Notes: generated by a model from the letters alone, not told the origin. DNA of 13,973 bases from Verrucomicrobiota bacterium (GCA_003218815.1 QHON01000046.1:1-13973), one strand, 5' to 3'; shown: positions 1 through 7,813, counted from the first letter of the stretch. Numbers and translations are program-made.

Positions 1-175
1 GAATCCCGTGTGAACGTTTAAATTCGGCAAGTTGAGAAAGCACCGCCTCTGCCGTGTAACTGGTGTAATAGGCGATCAAAAGCGCGAGCATGAACGCTTG
101 AATTATCAACGCCGGGACCGCATTCGCGCGCGCCGCTTCCCAGCCAAGAGTGAGCGGGCTTCGCGATTTTTGCAT
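1..175 (-). CDS. Membrane protein of unknown function, N-terminal part (runs off left edge)
   Basis: The frame opens with ATG at 175 on the minus strand and stays open for 58 codons to the window edge, so only the N-terminus is present. An in-frame stop at 190-188 lies just upstream, and no other start is available between them. After a short basic start (MQKSRSPLTLGW) there is one strongly hydrophobic segment at about residues 20-40 (VPALIIQAFMLALLIAYY), then an amphipathic stretch. This suggests a cytoplasmic N-terminus followed by a first membrane helix. I do not recognise the family. No Shine-Dalgarno sequence is visible, which is usual for this window. Amino-acid composition is far more protein-like here than in the overlapping plus-strand frame. 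Confidence 0.6.
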   Translation of the reverse strand, partial: MQKSRSPLTLGWEAARANAVPALIIQAFMLALLIAYYTSYTAEAVLSQLAEFKRSHGI

Positions 176-277
176 CGTCGCACATACTTAGCTGAGTCAC
201 TCAGCGATCAAGCAGAATTTCGCAGCCTACAAAGCAGCCGCTTGTAAAAAGAATTTAGTCCCCGCGACCACCCACGA

Positions 278-469
278 TCACCAGTGAACACTCGCGCTCG
301 ACCCGGCAGCTCCAGGAGTAAGAGCTCCTTCGTCAGAAACCTTTTCACCGGGAACCCTGGCTGCTTGTGAGCCGGACCCGTCACTGCTCACTTCATCGTG
401 CGAGGCGCACGCAGGGACCAGAAATGCGATTGCCAAAGCTAAAGCAGCTGAAATTCCCAAGCGTTTCAC
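278..469 (-). CDS. Small putative lipoprotein, 63 aa
   Basis: This 63-residue frame starts with GTG at 469. Its N-terminus is a classic lipoprotein signal: basic MKRLG, a hydrophobic core (about residues 5-18), then V-P-A-C with Cys21 as the likely lipidated residue. The mature part of about 42 residues is rich in Ser, Gly, Ala and Asp/Glu and looks disordered. No domain is recognised. The gene is divergent from rlmN, with a gap of about 110 bases. Such short lipoproteins are often lineage-restricted. The lipobox proline at -2 is slightly unusual, and the gene is small enough that chance cannot be excluded. Confidence 0.5.
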   Translation of the reverse strand: MKRLGISAALALAIAFLVPACASHDEVSSDGSGSQAARVPGEKVSDEGALTPGAAGSSASVHW

Positions 470-580
470 GTCAGAAAGTTAACCGCGAATTACGTTATCT
501 CTAGCACGAAATTGATCCGTTTAACCATGGCGCTTGTCAGGCTAATTTGCTGCGGCTTCGCTGGCCCGGTAGCTTCAATC

Positions 581-1699
581 GTGACGAATGCGCTCCGTGA
601 CATCAAGTCTTTGCAATTGGAAGAGCTGGGCGAGAAGTTTCGCGAGTTAGGCGAGCCAAGTTATCGCAGCAGGCAGATTGCGGATTGGCTTTACAAAAGG
701 CGAGTCGAGTCATTTGAAAATATGACCGATCTCCCGCACGAACTGCGCCGGCGGTTGGCAAAGCTCTTTGGTTTCGACCGCTTGGACGTGGTTCGTGTTC
801 TCGGTTCGCGCGACACGACGCGAAAATTTCTTTTTCGTTTAGGTGATGGAAACCTGATCGAATCCGTCTTGATCCCAGCCTCGCCAGCATTGTACGGACA
901 AAAATCGGACCGCAGGACAATCTGCATTTCGACCCAAGTGGGTTGCGCTTACGGATGCAAATTTTGCGCGAGCGGTCTGGAAGGATTCTCGCGCAATTTG
1001 AGGGAGAACGAAATTGTCGATCAAATTATCACGGCGGAACGGGAAAGCGGCGAGAAGATCGACAACATTGTCTTCATGGGAATGGGCGAACCCCTCGCAA
1101 ACTTGCAGAACGTGATGCGCGCAATTCGAATCATCAACGCGCCATGGGGTCTCGGTATCGGCGCGCGGCACATCACCGTTTCGACCAGTGGTCTGGCCCC
1201 GCAAATTCGTAAACTGGCCGATGAGCCACTTCAAATCCGTCTCGCGGTTTCCTTGCACGGAGCAACCGACGAGGTTCGCAATCAAATCATGCCGATCAAT
1301 CGGCGTTACAACGTCGAGACATTGCTTTCAGCTTGCGATTACTACGTCGCCCGCAAGAAACAGCGGCTCACGTTCGAATATATTTTGATCGCGGGCGTAA
1401 ACGACTCTGACGAGCAAGCGCATATTCTGGCAAAACATGCACATCGACTCTCGGCAAAAGTAAACTTGATTCCATACAATACGGTTGAGGGTCTGGAATG
1501 GTCGCGGCCGTCGCGGAATCGACAGGAAAAGTTCTTGTCGATCTTACGCGAGCACGGAGTCGCGGCGACGCTGCGCTACGAGAAAGGCCACGACATCAAT
1601 GCGGCCTGCGGACAATTGCGATTGCAAACCAAGCGCGAAGACGTGGCATCGCCTTCCAGGCGACGAAAAAACAGGCAGGATGTCCGTGTCACGATTTGA
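581..1699 (+). CDS. rlmN: Dual-specificity 23S rRNA (A2503)/tRNA (A37) C2-methyltransferase RlmN
   Basis: RlmN is a radical-SAM enzyme that methylates C2 of A2503 in 23S rRNA and of A37 in some tRNAs. With the GTG start at 581 the protein is 372 aa, normal for the family. The N-terminal accessory domain includes the conserved YRSRQIADWLY stretch. The 4Fe-4S-binding CxxxCxxC motif is Cys122, Cys126 and Cys129 (CAYGCKFC). The SAM-binding GMGEP motif follows. Near the C-terminus, the ACGQL motif carries the catalytic Cys343 that forms the covalent RNA intermediate; its partner is the cysteine matching E. coli Cys118. In-frame starts at 512 (TTG) and 527 (ATG) would add a 18-23 residue leader without family character, so 581 is preferred although no start has a clear ribosome-binding site. 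It is 40 bases upstream of the next gene and may be co-transcribed with it. Confidence 0.95.
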   Translation: MTNALRDIKSLQLEELGEKFRELGEPSYRSRQIADWLYKRRVESFENMTDLPHELRRRLAKLFGFDRLDVVRVLGSRDTTRKFLFRLGDGNLIESVLIPASPALYGQKSDRRTICISTQVGCAYGCKFCASGLEGFSRNLRENEIVDQIITAERESGEKIDNIVFMGMGEPLANLQNVMRAIRIINAPWGLGIGARHITVSTSGLAPQIRKLADEPLQIRLAVSLHGATDEVRNQIMPINRRYNVETLLSACDYYVARKKQRLTFEYILIAGVNDSDEQAHILAKHAHRLSAKVNLIPYNTVEGLEWSRPSRNRQEKFLSILREHGVAATLRYEKGHDINAACGQLRLQTKREDVASPSRRRKNRQDVRVTI

Positions 1700-1739
1700 A
1701 ATCTTTTGCGCGGAAGCGGAAGCTGACCTTTAGTCGAGT

Positions 1740-2393
1740 ATGGCCGGTTACGAGGGCGAGTCCGAACCCATGTGGGACGAATACGACTGGGAGCGTTTTC
1801 TCCAGCAACAGGACCACAAGACCGAGCAGTACATGCAGTTACTGGAAAAATATCTCGACGATCCGCAACGCGATCAGATCATCGCCCGGGAAATGGGTTG
1901 GACGCAATTACTGGACGAGAGAGATTGGAGCACGGAAGGCGATGCGTTGTGGGATGAGGAGCTCACGGAAGAGAGCCCTCCCGGCACAGATCGGGCGCCG
2001 TCATTCGACACATTCGAAGATCATAATCTCTATCGCGCCGCGTTCGCACTGACGGTTTGGATCGATCAACTCTTCGATGAAGATCCTTCGCTACAAAACG
2101 AACCGGCGGCGGTGAAACTGGCAACCCACTCGGCTCTGGCGAGCGCAAAACTGGCCGCGGCCTTGAGCGATGATGATGTCGATGAAATCGGGATGACCAT
2201 TGCGTATTTGAAGCGCGCGCTGAAGGCGATCACGATTTCAATGGACTCGGCAAGGCAACTTTTGGCTGAGAAGTTGATTACCCCTGCGCAGCATTCGGTG
2301 CTGCAGCAGCGGCTCTTCCAAGTACGTGACGGAATCATCACCCTAATGGGGGAATACCGTGGCGAGTGGCGACGGCGATTCGGCAGCCGCTAA
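1740..2393 (+). CDS. Acidic protein of unknown function, 217 aa
   Basis: The protein has no signal peptide or membrane segment and should be cytoplasmic. The N-terminal half (residues 1-95) is very acidic and Trp/Asp/Glu-rich, with repeated patterns such as WDEYDWE and LLDERDW. The C-terminal half (about 96-205) is predicted mostly helical, with an Ala/Leu-rich helix pair. I do not recognise a family. It lies 40 bases after rlmN and 36 bases before an ECF sigma gene, all in the same direction, so it probably belongs to the sigma operon. A role as a partner or regulator of the sigma factor is only a positional guess. ATG 1740 is the first start; no Shine-Dalgarno sequence is apparent. Confidence 0.8.
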   Translation: MAGYEGESEPMWDEYDWERFLQQQDHKTEQYMQLLEKYLDDPQRDQIIAREMGWTQLLDERDWSTEGDALWDEELTEESPPGTDRAPSFDTFEDHNLYRAAFALTVWIDQLFDEDPSLQNEPAAVKLATHSALASAKLAAALSDDDVDEIGMTIAYLKRALKAITISMDSARQLLAEKLITPAQHSVLQQRLFQVRDGIITLMGEYRGEWRRRFGSR

Positions 2394-2429
2394 AGCTGTT
2401 GAATGAAAGGCGGCTAGTTCCGTCCAATT

Positions 2430-3041
2430 ATGCAAACGGAAGCGACTCTGGCTCAGGCCGATGTGTCGGAAATGGACTTGGTGAAGCGTTGCCAGGCCGG
2501 TGACCCCGAGGCATTCGACGAGCTAGTAACTCGCTACCGAACAAGGATATTCGGCATGATTTACAACATGGTCCATAATGAGCAGGACGCCTGGGATCTG
2601 GCTCAGGATAGCTTCGTAAAAGCGTGGAAGTCGATTAAACGCTTTCGCGGGCGCTCTTCCTTTTATACGTGGATCTATCGGATTGTGATGAACGTGACGA
2701 TCGATTGGCTGCGGAAAAAACAGGTGAAAGGGCTGGGCGCAGAATTTGACGATGCGATTCAGGCGAAACAAATCGATCCCGCATCCAAAACAGCGCCGAA
2801 AGCGGGCGCGTTGCCCTACGAGATAATGGAGCGGTCCGAAACCCGGACGCGCATTGACAACGCCATCGCGCAACTCTCGCCCGACCATCGCGCTGTGATC
2901 TTAATGAAGGAGATTGAGGAGATGCAATATCACGAGATTGCCGAAACGCTTGGCTGTTCGATTGGCACGGTGATGTCGCGCTTGTTTTATGCGCGCAAGA
3001 AATTGCAAAATTTATTGAGGGACGTTTATGAAAACATTTGA
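2430..3041 (+). CDS. ECF-family RNA polymerase sigma factor (RpoE-like), 203 aa
   Basis: This is an extracytoplasmic-function sigma factor, which directs RNA polymerase to a dedicated set of promoters. Sigma region 2 covers about residues 25-97 and includes the DAWDLAQDSFVKAWKS core (region 2.2) and the FYTWIYRIVMN..IDWLRKK stretch (2.3-2.4). A linker of about 40 residues is rich in Lys, Ala and Pro. Region 4 (about 138-195) has the LSPDHRAVILMKEIEEMQYHEIAE helix and the helix-turn-helix LGCSIGTVMSRLFYARKKL. Length is typical. It overlaps the following anti-sigma gene by 14 bases, which suggests translational coupling. No second ECF-type promoter like the one at 9012-9143 was found upstream, so how this operon is started is unknown. 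Confidence 0.93.
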   Translation: MQTEATLAQADVSEMDLVKRCQAGDPEAFDELVTRYRTRIFGMIYNMVHNEQDAWDLAQDSFVKAWKSIKRFRGRSSFYTWIYRIVMNVTIDWLRKKQVKGLGAEFDDAIQAKQIDPASKTAPKAGALPYEIMERSETRTRIDNAIAQLSPDHRAVILMKEIEEMQYHEIAETLGCSIGTVMSRLFYARKKLQNLLRDVYENI

Positions 3042-3546
3042 AGAAAAGTGGACGGCCTGGCTCGACGGTCAGCTCACTGGAAAAGAGTTGATCGAGTTCG
3101 AGGCTTCGCTTCCCGACAAAGCTGCAGCTAAATTGGAAAAGCGCGATGCGAAAAAGCTCGGCGCTCTTTTGAAACGCGAACTCGGCGCGCACGTGATAGC
3201 AAATGAAGAGTTCTTCAGCCATCAGCTCCGCGAGAGAATCGCGCGCGAAAATGTCGAGCCGTTTCGGGAGCAGGCTGCCGAGGTTCCTACCTGGTGGACA
3301 ATTCGTCGGCTGTTTTGGACCGGAACGGCTTCGCTAGCACTCTTTTTCGTTTTCGCCGTTTTCGTTATGCGGGAGAAGAATCCAGCCGAGCAGTCGCAAT
3401 ACCTCTCGCAGATTCTAAACGCGCGCGTTGATCCGGTTGTAAGCCCAAATGCGACCATTTCGATGTTCGAGGCAAAAGGGGACCGGGTAACGGTGCTCTG
3501 GACTGAGGGATTACAGTCGCTGCCAGCGGATTACGCAGCCAAATAA
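3028..3546 (+). CDS. Membrane-anchored anti-sigma factor-like protein, 172 aa
   Basis: Its position and layout are those of an anti-sigma factor that holds the sigma factor encoded just upstream at the membrane. The start codon lies inside the sigma gene (14-base overlap) and follows GAGGGA, one of the few plausible ribosome-binding sites in the window. Residues 1-85 form a charged cytoplasmic part opening with EEKWTAWLDGQLTGKELIEFEASL, a pattern common at the start of anti-sigma factors. One membrane helix spans about 96-114, followed by an extracytoplasmic tail of about 58 residues. The zinc-binding HxxxCxxC motif of ZAS-type anti-sigma factors is absent, and there are no cysteines at all. 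The assignment therefore rests on context and topology. Confidence 0.75.
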   Translation: MKTFEEKWTAWLDGQLTGKELIEFEASLPDKAAAKLEKRDAKKLGALLKRELGAHVIANEEFFSHQLRERIARENVEPFREQAAEVPTWWTIRRLFWTGTASLALFFVFAVFVMREKNPAEQSQYLSQILNARVDPVVSPNATISMFEAKGDRVTVLWTEGLQSLPADYAAK

Positions 3547-3552
3547 CGGCTC

Positions 3553-3996
3553 ATGGTCCGCTCGCTCCCGTTCGTGACCGCTTTTATCGCGCTGATCATC
3601 AGCGCAGCGCCGGGATTACATGCGGCGGAAACCGTTTGGAGTGGACTCGTCATCGCGGAAAATGTTGCGCAACCGGAATCGATCCCGCCGGAATTGACTC
3701 GGATCGAGCGGATTCTGAAGGACCTTTTCGGTTATAACCAGTTTCAGGTTATCGGCCAGTCGAGCAAGACACTCAAAACCGGTCAGGAAGACTGGCTCGC
3801 AACCAGCAAATTTTTTGGGCTACGTGTCGATGCACGAGGCGAAAGCGAAGCTGGTTATGTTTTGAACCTGAAATTGTACAAGGAGAAAGAGCTTTTGCTC
3901 GAAACAGACGCCAAGTTGAGCAAGCGGAGTCCGCTCGTGATCAAAGGGCCGCAGGTTGGGAGTGGACAACTGCTGTTGGTGCTCGTTGTGGAGTGA
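3553..3996 (+). CDS. Small secreted protein of unknown function, 147 aa
   Basis: The protein begins with a clear signal peptide (hydrophobic FVTAFIALIISAAPG, predicted cleavage after LHA at about residue 24). The mature protein of about 123 residues looks mainly beta-stranded, with alternating strands such as FFGLRVDARGE, GYVLNLKLYKEKELLLETDA and a hydrophobic C-terminal LLLVLVVE. No cysteines remain after cleavage. I do not recognise the family. It follows the anti-sigma gene by 6 bases, so it is the last gene of the sigma operon. It might be an envelope component sensed or controlled by the system, but this is inferred from position only. Confidence 0.75.
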   Translation: MVRSLPFVTAFIALIISAAPGLHAAETVWSGLVIAENVAQPESIPPELTRIERILKDLFGYNQFQVIGQSSKTLKTGQEDWLATSKFFGLRVDARGESEAGYVLNLKLYKEKELLLETDAKLSKRSPLVIKGPQVGSGQLLLVLVVE

Positions 3997-4136
3997 ATGC
4001 GGTGGATTGAGCGTTTCACGCTCGGTGCTAAATAATCCTAATCGTGGCGAAAGCCGCATTAACTAGCATCGTCGGCGGACAGGCCGATCCACCTTTGCAG
4101 ATGCAATTCTTCGGCACGGGTTGTTTAGTGCGGGAA

Positions 4137-6791
4137 ATGCGCGCCCCGCTTCTTTTTTTCGCTAGTCTATTTTTTATCATGCTCCGCTCTACCATCCATG
4201 CAGAAAAACCTTTCGAGTTTGCAAGAACACCGGGAAAGCTGCCGAAAGAGGTCGTCCCGACGGAATATTCCATTCGGATCGTTCCCGACATCGACAAGTT
4301 GATGTTCACTGGAACGGAAACGGTGAAGCTGAGCGTGCACAGCTCAGTTCATCAGCTTGTGTTGAACGCGCTCGAAGTCGCAATCACACGCGCATCTGTT
4401 GATGGCAAGGCGTTGCCGCAGTCTGCAATCAAGATCGACGAGAAAGCCGAGCTACTCACGCTCGAGCTGCCCTCGGAACTTTCTGCCGGCGACCACACGC
4501 TCGCGCTTACCTTTTCAGGCAAGATCAATCAGCAAGGCCAGGGACTTTTTTACATGCGATATCAGGAACAGGGCACAGGCGCGAAAAAGATTGCTCTCGG
4601 CACGCAGTTCGAAGCGACCGACGCACGGCGTCTCTTTCCATGTTGGGACGAGCCCAGTTTTCGCGCGCGATTTCAACTGACGGCAGTAGTGCCGGAAAAC
4701 TGGCTTGCCGTGTCGAACATGCCGATTGAGAGCGAGGAAAAAATCGCGGAGGGAAAGGAGATACGCTTTGCCGCAACTCCGTCGATGTCGAGTTATCTCA
4801 ATGTTTTCGTCGCAGGCGAACTAGATCTCATCGAATCGCGAAGTGGACCCACGCAGATCCGCGTGATCACAACAAAAGGCAAAGCCGAGCTGGGCCGCTA
4901 CGCACTCGAAGCCACGGCGCAGATTCTGAAATACTACAATGATTATTTCGGTGCGCCTTATCCGCTCCCGAAGCTGGATCAAATCGCTCTGCCCGGTGGG
5001 TTCGGCGGCGCCATGGAAAACTGGGGCGGCATTACTTATTACGAATCCGCGCTTTTGTTTGACCCGAAAAACTCTTCTGCCGAGACCAAGCAAGATATCT
5101 ATGAAGTGCTTGCACACGAGGTCGCGCATCAGTGGTTTGGTGATCTCGTGACAATGGCTTGGTGGGACAATCTCTGGCTCAACGAAGGATTCGCTTCCTG
5201 GATGGGCACGAAATGCACGGCGCATTTCAATCCGCAATGGGAAGTTTGGCTGCGAAGGAATTTACCGCGCGATCCCACACGGCGCGTCGGTATCGCCAAG
5301 GAGCAAGCGATGGAAGGCGACGCAAGATCGACAACGCATCCGATTCAGCAGCCAGTCGCGACCGAAGCCGAAGCCAATAGTGCTTTCGACGACATCACCT
5401 ACAAAAAGGGCCAGTCATTTCTTCGGATGCTCGAGAGTTTTGTCGGCGAAGATGTTTTTCGCGAGGGCATTCGTCGATATGTCGCCGCGCATAAATATTC
5501 GAACTCCACCACCGCGGATCTTTGGAACGCACTTTCAGAATCGTCGGGTCAACCGATCGCTGAAATAGCAGCAGGTTGGACCGAGCAACCGGGATTTCCC
5601 ATGGTGAAAGTCAAGCGAGGCGAAGGCGGCAAGGTCTCGCTCACGCAAGAACGCTTCACGATCAATTTCAAGAATGCGCCACCACTCGAATGGAAAATTC
5701 CGTTAACTTATTCGATCATCGGGGAAGCTCCTGCCAGCTTACTGATGACCGGAAAAAGCGAGCGCCTGCAGAATATTCCAGCCGATCGCGCGCTCAAATT
5801 GAATGTAAAAGGCGCAGGAAATTATCGTGTCGAATATGACGAGCCATCCTGGAACTCATTGCTGCGAACACTGCCTCAGATGGGCGTTGAAGATCGCGTC
5901 AATCTCCTGAGCGACGCATGGGCGCTCGTCCAAGCCAACCGCGCGTCTGTCTCAGGCTACTTCGGACTGGTCGATAAATTACCTTCGTCGACCGAGCTCG
6001 CCGAGCGTGAACAGATCATCAATGTCTTGGATTTTATTAACCGGTTGCTCATTGGCCGCCCGGAACGGGAAAAATTTCAAGCCTACGCGCGATCGATCTT
6101 GCGGCCGACCTTTGACGCGCTGGGCTGGGATCTCAAAGACGGTGAGCCAGCTACTGCCGGAAACTTGCGGGCGAGTTTAATCAACGCGCTGGGAGATTTG
6201 AACGATCAAGAAATCGTCGCGAGCTGTCGTGAGCGGTTTAAGAAATATCTTTCAAACCCACAATCGCTCCAACCCGATCTTCGTCCGCCAATTCTTGCGG
6301 TCGTCGGCCGTTACGCCGACGAAGCAACTTGGAACCAGCTTCACGAGCTCGGTCTGAAGACGACGAGCACCGAGGAAAAACAAAATTACTACGACGCGTT
6401 GGCCGGCGCGATCGATTCCACCCTGGTGAAGAAAACACTACCAATTGCGCTCACCGATGAGCTGCCAACAAGCCGCGCGGTATTTCTTGTTTCGAAAGTA
6501 GCTCGTGAAAGCGACCATCCGGAGATTGCGTGGGATTTTGCTAAAGCGAACATGAAAGCGCTGCTCGCGAAGACCGACGCGCTCGGGGCAAACCGGTACG
6601 CGCCTAGTCTGTTCACCTTCTTCTCGGACGATTCCCGCGCCGACGAATTAAAGGTTTACGCAAAACTCAATTTGCCTGCTGAGAGTGCGACCGACGTGGC
6701 AAAAGCTGTCGATGAAATTCAGTTCCGGTCGGAATTCAAAAAACGACTCGCAAATCAACTGAGCGCCTGGATCGACAAGCAAAAACTGTAG
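4137..6791 (+). CDS. Secreted M1-family zinc aminopeptidase, 884 aa
   Basis: This M1 (gluzincin) metallopeptidase removes N-terminal amino acids from peptides. The substrate-binding GAMEN motif is residues 291-295. The zinc site HExxH is His327, Glu328 and His331, with third ligand Glu350 in the NEGFASW motif after exactly 18 intervening residues. The N-terminal part is the beta-rich M1 domain, and residues beyond about 540 match the helical ERAP1-like C-terminal domain. Length is typical. I chose ATG 4137 because it begins a good signal peptide (MRAPLLFFASLFFIML, cleavage near HA at 22), implying export. The frame is open back to GTG 4044, but that extension would bury the signal. The stop codon overlaps a hairpin element at 6788-6810. 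Specificity cannot be read from the sequence. Confidence 0.93.
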   Translation: MRAPLLFFASLFFIMLRSTIHAEKPFEFARTPGKLPKEVVPTEYSIRIVPDIDKLMFTGTETVKLSVHSSVHQLVLNALEVAITRASVDGKALPQSAIKIDEKAELLTLELPSELSAGDHTLALTFSGKINQQGQGLFYMRYQEQGTGAKKIALGTQFEATDARRLFPCWDEPSFRARFQLTAVVPENWLAVSNMPIESEEKIAEGKEIRFAATPSMSSYLNVFVAGELDLIESRSGPTQIRVITTKGKAELGRYALEATAQILKYYNDYFGAPYPLPKLDQIALPGGFGGAMENWGGITYYESALLFDPKNSSAETKQDIYEVLAHEVAHQWFGDLVTMAWWDNLWLNEGFASWMGTKCTAHFNPQWEVWLRRNLPRDPTRRVGIAKEQAMEGDARSTTHPIQQPVATEAEANSAFDDITYKKGQSFLRMLESFVGEDVFREGIRRYVAAHKYSNSTTADLWNALSESSGQPIAEIAAGWTEQPGFPMVKVKRGEGGKVSLTQERFTINFKNAPPLEWKIPLTYSIIGEAPASLLMTGKSERLQNIPADRALKLNVKGAGNYRVEYDEPSWNSLLRTLPQMGVEDRVNLLSDAWALVQANRASVSGYFGLVDKLPSSTELAEREQIINVLDFINRLLIGRPEREKFQAYARSILRPTFDALGWDLKDGEPATAGNLRASLINALGDLNDQEIVASCRERFKKYLSNPQSLQPDLRPPILAVVGRYADEATWNQLHELGLKTTSTEEKQNYYDALAGAIDSTLVKKTLPIALTDELPTSRAVFLVSKVARESDHPEIAWDFAKANMKALLAKTDALGANRYAPSLFTFFSDDSRADELKVYAKLNLPAESATDVAKAVDEIQFRSEFKKRLANQLSAWIDKQKL

Positions 6792-6810
6792 AGGCAGGCG
6801 TGTCGCCTGC
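6788..6810 (+). repeat. GTAG-headed hairpin (REP-like) at the end of the M1 gene
   Basis: The tetranucleotide GTAG (6788-6791) is followed by a perfect 7-bp stem, GCAGGCG (6794-6800), loop TGT, CGCCTGC (6804-6810). The TAG of GTAG is the stop codon of the aminopeptidase gene. The element lies between two convergent genes, a common location of REP elements. There is no T-run, so it is not a standard intrinsic terminator. Its core AGGCGTGTCGCCT recurs with one change at 11911-11923. Confidence 0.5.
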
Positions 6811-6870
6811 AAAACATGGATCATCGCAGCCAGCGCTAGCTGCCACTGCACCCGAGATTGACGCGCCTTG

Positions 6871-7353
6871 TCATGACTGTGGCTGTTCGCCTTCAGGTGT
6901 AATCAGTAATCGCATCGGTATCATGGAAGACTCGTGGAAGCCGTGCCGCCGGAAAAATTCTTGCGCCAGGTTCTCCGGCCGATCAGTCAACAAAGTAATA
7001 CGAAGGAAATTTTTCTGCCGCGCGAAATTGATCGCGTGTTCGAGGAGTTTTGAACCGTAGCCATGACCCTGGTACTCTTTGTGGATCACCAGGTCCTCAA
7101 GTAGGATGACAAACCCGCCTTCAGCTGTGCTGATCGTAAAGAGCAAATTAATCATGCCCACGATGACCCCGTCACGTCGCAGCACAAAAACACGGCCACG
7201 GCTTGGTTGTTCGAAAATCAAGCGCAGACCGCGAAGCTGTTTCTCTTTGTCCGGGCGAAAATCGCTTTCCTGGGCAAACAGTTCGCCGAGCATCTCCGAC
7301 AATTCGTCCAAGTCGGCCTCTGTTGCCGGTTCGATTACAACATTTGCGCTCAC
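6871..7353 (-). CDS. GNAT-family N-acetyltransferase, 160 aa
   Basis: This is a GCN5-related acetyltransferase that moves an acetyl group from acetyl-CoA to an amine of unknown substrate. The central strand and acetyl-CoA-binding motif A are at residues 84-104 (LEDLVIHKEYQGHGYGSKLL), with Q95-x-x-G98-x-G100 as the pyrophosphate-binding loop. The C-terminal part, LTDRPENLAQEFFRRHGF (about 122-139), is the typical motif B region. Length is normal for a single-domain GNAT. It starts with GTG at 7353; no in-frame ATG is near. It is divergent from rpmH and convergent with the M1 peptidase gene. A cytoplasmic location is expected. Confidence 0.88.
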   Translation of the reverse strand: MSANVVIEPATEADLDELSEMLGELFAQESDFRPDKEKQLRGLRLIFEQPSRGRVFVLRRDGVIVGMINLLFTISTAEGGFVILLEDLVIHKEYQGHGYGSKLLEHAINFARQKNFLRITLLTDRPENLAQEFFRRHGFHESSMIPMRLLITPEGEQPQS

Positions 7354-7435
7354 GGTTGGCGTTGATTATTCCAAAAATTGGAGGTGCTGGCAATCTTGGA
7401 ATGATGGGATCGACATTCACATCGCCGTGCCCCGA

Positions 7436-7463
7436 TTGACAATGCCGCGCCCATTCCTACTGT
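7436..7463 (+). promoter_or_regulatory. Possible housekeeping promoter for rpmH
   Basis: A perfect -35 hexamer TTGACA (7436-7441) is followed after 16 bases by TACTGT (7458-7463), which matches the -10 consensus at 4 of 6 positions. An alternative -10, TGTAAT at 7461-7466, matches better but leaves a 19-base spacer. The site is about 40 bases ahead of the rpmH start, in the gap between divergent genes. It may also drive the tRNA downstream. Confidence 0.4.
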
Positions 7464-7502
7464 AATCGCTCTCAAAACGCGCCGAAATTATTTTTCGGTT
7501 TT

Positions 7503-7676
7503 ATGAAACGGACTTACCAACCATCAAAGCGAACGCGCAAACGCCAGCACGGATTTCGGGCGCGGATGAAGACAAAAGCCGGTCGTGCCACGCTGGCCCG
7601 CCGGCGGCAACGCGGTCGCAAACGCTTGCTCCCAAAAGGGGTGGAGAGACACTACGCGCGCCATACGCAGGCGTAA
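7503..7676 (+). CDS. rpmH: 50S ribosomal protein L34, 57 aa
   Basis: The small basic protein opens MKRTYQPSKRTRKRQHGFRA and continues with MKTKAGRATLARRR, the hallmark of bacterial L34 (bL34). This component of the large ribosomal subunit contacts 23S rRNA. L34 is usually 44-46 residues; here the conserved part ends at about residue 45 and an extra 12 or so residues (LPKGVERHYARHTQA region) form a basic C-terminal extension. No Shine-Dalgarno sequence precedes the ATG; the leader is AT-rich. In many bacteria rpmH is next to rnpA, yidC and dnaA, but here it is followed after 64 bases by a tRNA-Lys gene and no rnpA is visible. It is easily missed by length-limited gene finders. Confidence 0.95.
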   Translation: MKRTYQPSKRTRKRQHGFRARMKTKAGRATLARRRQRGRKRLLPKGVERHYARHTQA

Positions 7677-7703
7677 TTTTTCGCATTGCCAAGACTCTTA
7701 AAC

Positions 7704-7725
7704 TTTCGAAATTCGAGATTCGAAA
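7704..7725 (+). repeat. AT-rich inverted repeat between rpmH and tRNA-Lys
   Basis: TTTCGAA (7704-7710) and its reverse complement TTCGAAA (7719-7725) flank an 8-base loop. It could form a weak hairpin in the rpmH-tRNA transcript and might mark a processing point. There is no T-run after it, so a terminator role is not supported. Confidence 0.35.
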
Positions 7726-7740
7726 ATTCAAGACTACTAG

Positions 7741-7813
7741 GCACCGTTAGCTCAATTGGCAGAGCAAGTGACTCTTAATCACTGGGTTGCAGGTTCGATT
7801 CCTGCACGGTGCA
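7741..7813 (+). tRNA. tRNA-Lys (anticodon CTT)
   Basis: A complete 73-base cloverleaf is visible. The acceptor stem GCACCGT (7741-7747) pairs with ACGGTGC (7806-7812), with discriminator base A at 7813. The anticodon arm AGTGA/TCACT encloses the loop CTCTTAA, giving anticodon CTT at 7774-7776, which reads AAG (lysine). The D arm contains AGCTCAATTGGCAGAGC and the T arm has the canonical GGTTCGATTCC. The 3' CCA is not encoded and must be added by a nucleotidyltransferase. Confidence 0.97.

Noticed and set aside
32..247. 71-codon plus-strand frame at the left edge
   Set aside because: Arg-rich shadow composition; the minus-strand frame from 175 encodes a plausible membrane helix instead.
512..580. 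N-terminal extension of RlmN from TTG 512 or ATG 527
   Set aside because: The extra residues do not fit the family's usual start and no ribosome-binding site supports them; GTG 581 gives a normal N-terminus. ATG 527 cannot be fully excluded.
2635..3222. 195-codon minus-strand frame opposite the sigma and anti-sigma genes
   Set aside because: Antisense to a sigma factor with complete conserved domains; Ser/Arg/Cys-rich shadow composition.
4009..4023. Hairpin GAGCG-TTTCA-CGCTC after the first sigma operon, as a terminator
   Set aside because: Only a 5-bp stem and no T-run after it; too weak to call.
4044..4136. N-terminal extension of the M1 aminopeptidase from GTG 4044
   Set aside because: It would put 31 residues before a clear signal peptide.
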